Assembly (NCBI RefSeq): GCF_022234545.1
Contig: NZ_JAIEUI010000016.1
Coordinates: 62,001 to 126,000, forward strand
Reading direction: 5' to 3'
DNA from: Paenibacillus piscarius
GTDB taxonomy: Bacteria > Bacillota > Bacilli > Paenibacillales > Paenibacillaceae
Length of the DNA: 64,000 nt
The notes beneath the pieces are model-generated. The model worked only from the letters and a program-made list of their open reading frames with translations, made no database searches and was not told the origin of the DNA. A program made the position numbers and the translations under genes. Of the stretch, positions 61,092 through 64,000 are shown in pieces. Each line of letters starts with the position of its first letter. Within the stretch, counting starts at the first letter, position 1.

Positions 61092-63251
61092 TCACCTTTC
61101 TGCATCCCGGATCAACGGCAATATGACCTGGAAAACCGATCCCGTCTTGCCGTCGCTCTCCGCCCGTACACTCCCGCCATGCGCTTGCACAATCTCCCGG
61201 CATATCGCCAGCCCCAGCCCGCTGCCCTCTACGCCCATGTCGGCCCCCGGCCGGTCCACCCGGTAATTGCGGTCGAAGATCTGCTCGAGCTGCTCTGGAG
61301 GAATGCCCATGCCGGAGTCTTGCACGCTGATGACCGCACACCGCGTATCGTTCGCTTCGTCCACGGCTAATGTAAGACGCACCAACCCGCCGCCAGGCGT
61401 GAACTTCATCGCATTCGACACCAGATTGAACAGCGCCTGCTCTAAGCGTTGTGTATCGATCCGGGCAACAATCAGGTCCGTGCTTGAAGCCTCCGTATCC
61501 CCGATGTCCAGAACGAAATCCAGCCCCGCGTCCCGCACCACCAGCTCATATTGCTCATAGAAGCCGCGCAGGAACTGAACCACCTGGACCGGCTCCATCC
61601 GGTATTCCACTTGCCCGGTCTCCAGATGGGACAAGAAGCTCAGCTCCCCGATCATCCGGTTGATCCTTATCGTGTTATCGCGGATATACTGCAGATACTG
61701 TTCATTGCGCTCCGGCTTCACCCTATCCATCACCGCCTCGACATAACCGAGCATACTGGACAGCGGCATCCGCAGATCATGCGTAATGTAAGCCAGCAGC
61801 TTCTTCCGGCCTTCCTCGGAATGCAGTAAACGCTCATAGGACAGGCGGAGATCCTCGTGGGCTGCGGATAAGGCATGGGTGCGCTCAAGCACGATCTGCT
61901 CCAGATTGGCATTCATCCCCGTCAGCTTGAGGTTGGCCTCCTGCAGCTCCCGCGCGATTCGTTCTTCATTCGTGGCCGCCCGCGTGAATCTTGAAGAGAG
62001 CAGCAGCATCTGGGCGACCGTGAAGATGAGCAGGCCGAACGGCGAGCTGTTTCCGATGGGCGACCATTCATTGTAATAGAGGAAATCGTTAATCACCGTA
62101 GCCAGCGCCACCACCGACACCAGCAGGAAGATCAGCGCTCCCTCCATCCGCCGCACCGCTGCATGAGCCAGCCCGACCATCAGATACACCATATGGAGAA
62201 CCACGACCACACCGATCAGCACCAGCATCCGGGAATAGATGAGAGCAGGGGTCACCACAACCACCAGACAGAGTGCTCCGGTGACGATCCGGCTGCTATA
62301 GCGGAACCAACGCGACACGTAATCCGGGAAAATACATTCAAAATACATCGTAATCATCCATCCGCCGAGGCATAGGATCAGGTACTCAAGCTTGAACTGC
62401 AGCTCCCACGGGAAATGCGGCAGCCACTGGGTCAGCATCAACTCGCCGTTCAGCAGGGAGCGGACACCGAACATTATGGTGAACAGGCCGAAGTATAGCG
62501 GGGCCCGGTCTTTACGCCGCAGCAGGTACAGCAGCAGATGATACAAGCCGATCACCAGCAGGCTGGCTGTGATGAACATATCCGCAGCAATCTTCAGATG
62601 AGTCCGGACCGTTAACACATTGCTGCCACCCAGCTCGATAGCCTTGGTGATGCCGCCACGCATATGATGGAAGTTCGCTACCTGCATCACCAGCTCCACC
62701 GTGTCGCCTTCAGGCTGGAAGAACACCAGTCTCGTCGCCAGGCTCGGCGTCATGCCCTCCCTGTCCTGATCCACCACACCGACCTCTGTCAGCAGCTCTC
62801 CATTCACCCATAATTTATACGCATGAAAAATCGTAGGCAGCCGCAGAGCCAGCCGCTCCTTGCGATCCTGTTCACTAAGCCGGATCACCAGCCGGAAGGT
62901 GGCATAGCCTTCGCCCTTCAGCGTTTGACCATCCAGCGGGTAGCCCAGCCAGGAGCTGGGGAGGTGGATATACCGGTCCCGCTCAGCCGTTTCCCCGCCT
63001 GCCATCCGGTTACGTATATCCTCCGGCGAGAGCAGCTCCTGCCAATAGAAGGCCCATTCTCCCTGTAGCTTCAGCGGATTCTGATTGATAGAGTGGTGCG
63101 TTAGATCCAGAACACCTGCTTCGCTGCGGAGCTGGGGGGCACCCGGCGTTACGGACAGGATGGCATAGCTTGCGATCAGCCCCATAACCACGACCACGGC
63201 GATATGTAACCAGATTTTACGAGAACCGGACCTTAGTATCCCCCTCATCAT
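61092..63251 (-). CDS. 7TMR-DISM-type sensor histidine kinase
   Basis: A 719-residue kinase. N-terminal membrane helix (to about 35), an extracellular jelly-roll sensor domain about 40-210 (GEWAFYWQEL, then YRL-type strands), then about seven membrane helices 225-420, a coiled coil, a HisKA domain with the phosphoacceptor His in YITHDLRMPLSS near 490, and a HATPase domain (LVSNAMKFTPGG, DSGMGIP, GSGLGLAI). Jelly-roll sensors of this type often bind carbohydrates, which would suit the glycan-degrading content of the window; that is inference. It forms one operon with the regulator. Confidence 0.9.
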   Translation of the reverse strand: MMRGILRSGSRKIWLHIAVVVVMGLIASYAILSVTPGAPQLRSEAGVLDLTHHSINQNPLKLQGEWAFYWQELLSPEDIRNRMAGGETAERDRYIHLPSSWLGYPLDGQTLKGEGYATFRLVIRLSEQDRKERLALRLPTIFHAYKLWVNGELLTEVGVVDQDREGMTPSLATRLVFFQPEGDTVELVMQVANFHHMRGGITKAIELGGSNVLTVRTHLKIAADMFITASLLVIGLYHLLLYLLRRKDRAPLYFGLFTIMFGVRSLLNGELMLTQWLPHFPWELQFKLEYLILCLGGWMITMYFECIFPDYVSRWFRYSSRIVTGALCLVVVVTPALIYSRMLVLIGVVVVLHMVYLMVGLAHAAVRRMEGALIFLLVSVVALATVINDFLYYNEWSPIGNSSPFGLLIFTVAQMLLLSSRFTRAATNEERIARELQEANLKLTGMNANLEQIVLERTHALSAAHEDLRLSYERLLHSEEGRKKLLAYITHDLRMPLSSMLGYVEAVMDRVKPERNEQYLQYIRDNTIRINRMIGELSFLSHLETGQVEYRMEPVQVVQFLRGFYEQYELVVRDAGLDFVLDIGDTEASSTDLIVARIDTQRLEQALFNLVSNAMKFTPGGGLVRLTLAVDEANDTRCAVISVQDSGMGIPPEQLEQIFDRNYRVDRPGADMGVEGSGLGLAICREIVQAHGGSVRAESDGKTGSVFQVILPLIRDAER

Positions 63252-63409
63252 GAAGCCGACCCCAATCTACAAAATTCGTCATTCTTAAGCTCATTGCCTT
63301 AATGATAGCATCATTGCCGAAAATTGTGTGAAATTGCGCTATTTAAAGTTTTCTTTTCTTGCATGATAAGCTAAATTCCGGTGATTGAATGCCAGACAAG
63401 GAGACGGAG

Positions 63410-63472
63410 ATGTCGAAAATTGTAAGGTTCTTGGGGCGATTAAAAAGCTACATAATTTATGGAATGAATTAG
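63410..63472 (+). CDS. Small basic peptide candidate, 20 residues
   Basis: ATG 63410 has AAGGAGACGG directly upstream. The peptide (MSKIVRFLGRL, then KSYIIYGMN) is amphipathic and basic, and the frame ends before a hairpin followed by TTTTTT (63506-63528). That gives a complete mini-gene of ribosome site, frame and terminator. It could be a signalling or membrane-active peptide; there is no homology evidence. Confidence 0.35.
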   Translation: MSKIVRFLGRLKSYIIYGMN

Positions 63473-63505
63473 AGAATCGGTAATAAAATATACTACCCTG
63501 TGGAT

Positions 63506-63528
63506 GGCTTCTTGAAGGGGCCTTTTTT
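63506..63528 (+). terminator. Terminator-like hairpin
   Basis: GGCTTC pairs with GAAGGGGCC, with TTTTTT after it. It lies between the small peptide frame and the chitin-binding gene. Confidence 0.5.
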
Positions 63529-63583
63529 AGTGTTATGCTTTGTGGGGTTATTCTACGGGAAACGATCTAAGGAGGCTTGGCTA

Positions 63584-64000
63584 TTGTATACCAAAGTATC
63601 AGCTAGAGCTGTATCCCTGTTAGCCGCATTCGTATTACTGCTCTCCGTGTTCTTCACCGCCTTACCGAATGCAAATGCAGCCGCGAGAGGAGCGTGGTCG
63701 CCGAACACGGCCTATGCGGTGAATGACACCGTAACCTATGGCGGAGGTACATATACCTGTCTGCAGGCGCATACGTCCCTGACCGGCTGGGAGCCGCCGA
63801 ATGTTCCGGCATTATGGAAAAGCGGCAGCACCACCACACCAACACCCACAACGCCACCTGCAACCAACGGAGCAACCTTCTATGCAGACAGGGACTATGG
63901 CGGCAAGGCCGTCACGCTGGGAACAGGCAATTATGTGCTGTCCCAGCTGAACGCAGCAGGCATTCCGAATGACTGGATGTCCTCACTCAAGGTGCCCAGC
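63584..64000 (+). CDS. Secreted chitin-binding protein, partial (right edge)
   Basis: The first 139 residues of a secreted protein; it continues beyond the window. TTG 63584 is eight bases after GGAGG. Signal peptide to about residue 34 (PNANA-A). Next a CBM5/12 chitin-binding module (about 38-80; AWSPNTAYAVNDTVTYGG, WEPPN, LWKSG), a Thr/Pro linker, and the start of a beta/gamma-crystallin-like domain (ATFYADRDYGGKAVTLG, then MSSLKVPS). The rest is likely a chitinase, glucanase or another polymer-degrading enzyme. Confidence 0.85.
   Translation, partial: MYTKVSARAVSLLAAFVLLLSVFFTALPNANAAARGAWSPNTAYAVNDTVTYGGGTYTCLQAHTSLTGWEPPNVPALWKSGSTTTPTPTTPPATNGATFYADRDYGGKAVTLGTGNYVLSQLNAAGIPNDWMSSLKVPS

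Overview
The window looks like chromosomal DNA from a low-to-medium GC, endospore-former-type Firmicute, most likely Paenibacillus or a close relative. The reasons are strong AGGAGG ribosome sites, many GTG/TTG starts, a cell-surface GH10 xylanase with three SLH domains, a CBM3 cellulase, a YtrA-type GntR/ABC operon, a 7TMR-DISM histidine kinase and Hol-Tox mini-proteins. The genus is inferred from gene content only. No rRNA, tRNA, CRISPR array or phage was seen.

Layout. (1) 208-9542 (+) is biosynthetic cluster A: a UDP-glucuronate decarboxylase-like enzyme, a stand-alone acyl carrier protein (ACP), a MurG-like glycosyltransferase, two radical SAM/SPASM proteins, a three-gene ABC-2 exporter, an FkbM methyltransferase and a BtrH-like papain-fold protein. 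(2) 9569-19008 holds a decayed Hol-Tox locus, a C45 acyltransferase, the SLH xylanase, an SDR/AraC pair, a frameshifted XRE regulator and an apparently intact Hol-Tox toxin/antisense-RNA locus. (3) 19196-28196 has an HSP90-like chaperone with an alpha-helical repeat partner, a methyltransferase, a zinc-ribbon LRR membrane protein, two CPBP proteases around a TetR gene, and a hydrolase. (4) 28435-31329 is a PrsW-type intramembrane protease fused through a Gly-rich linker to a toxin-like C-terminus, followed by a possible immunity gene. (5) 31395-38428 contains a hairpin element, an MFS exporter behind an attenuator-like leader, and a YtrA-type ABC operon facing a second ABC/FtsX operon that carries the same operator. 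(6) 38571-43970 has a secreted toroid-fold glycan-active protein and an AarF/UbiB kinase. (7) 44065-44303 is a 51-bp tandem repeat of hairpins. (8) 44356-51326 is biosynthetic cluster B: BtrH-like protein, AraC regulator, ACP, ATP-grasp ligase, glycosyltransferase, radical SAM/SPASM and Gfo/Idh/MocA oxidoreductase. (9) 51408-64000 has a nucleotidyltransferase, GH5 cellulase, Dus, SDR, hydrolase, a 220-bp MITE-like element, a copper amine oxidase N-terminal-type protein, RtcB, an SF0329-type protein, a two-component system and the start of a secreted chitin-binding protein.

The main finding is that clusters A and B are paralogous and about 35 kb apart. They share four gene types: ACP, MurG-like glycosyltransferase, SPASM radical SAM enzyme and BtrH-like protein. 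Cluster B adds the ATP-grasp enzyme that could load an amino acid on an ACP, as BtrJ loads BtrI in butirosin biosynthesis. Cluster A adds a nucleotide-sugar enzyme, a second SPASM enzyme, a methyltransferase and an exporter. The simplest reading is a carrier-protein-tethered pathway making a glycosylated, radical-modified small molecule without PKS or NRPS modules. The product is unknown.

Other leads are the PrsW-toxin fusion, the Hol-Tox pair (one copy joined to half of a MITE), the MFS attenuator leader, the shared operators of the two ABC operons, and a family of terminators that reuse one GACCGC stem.
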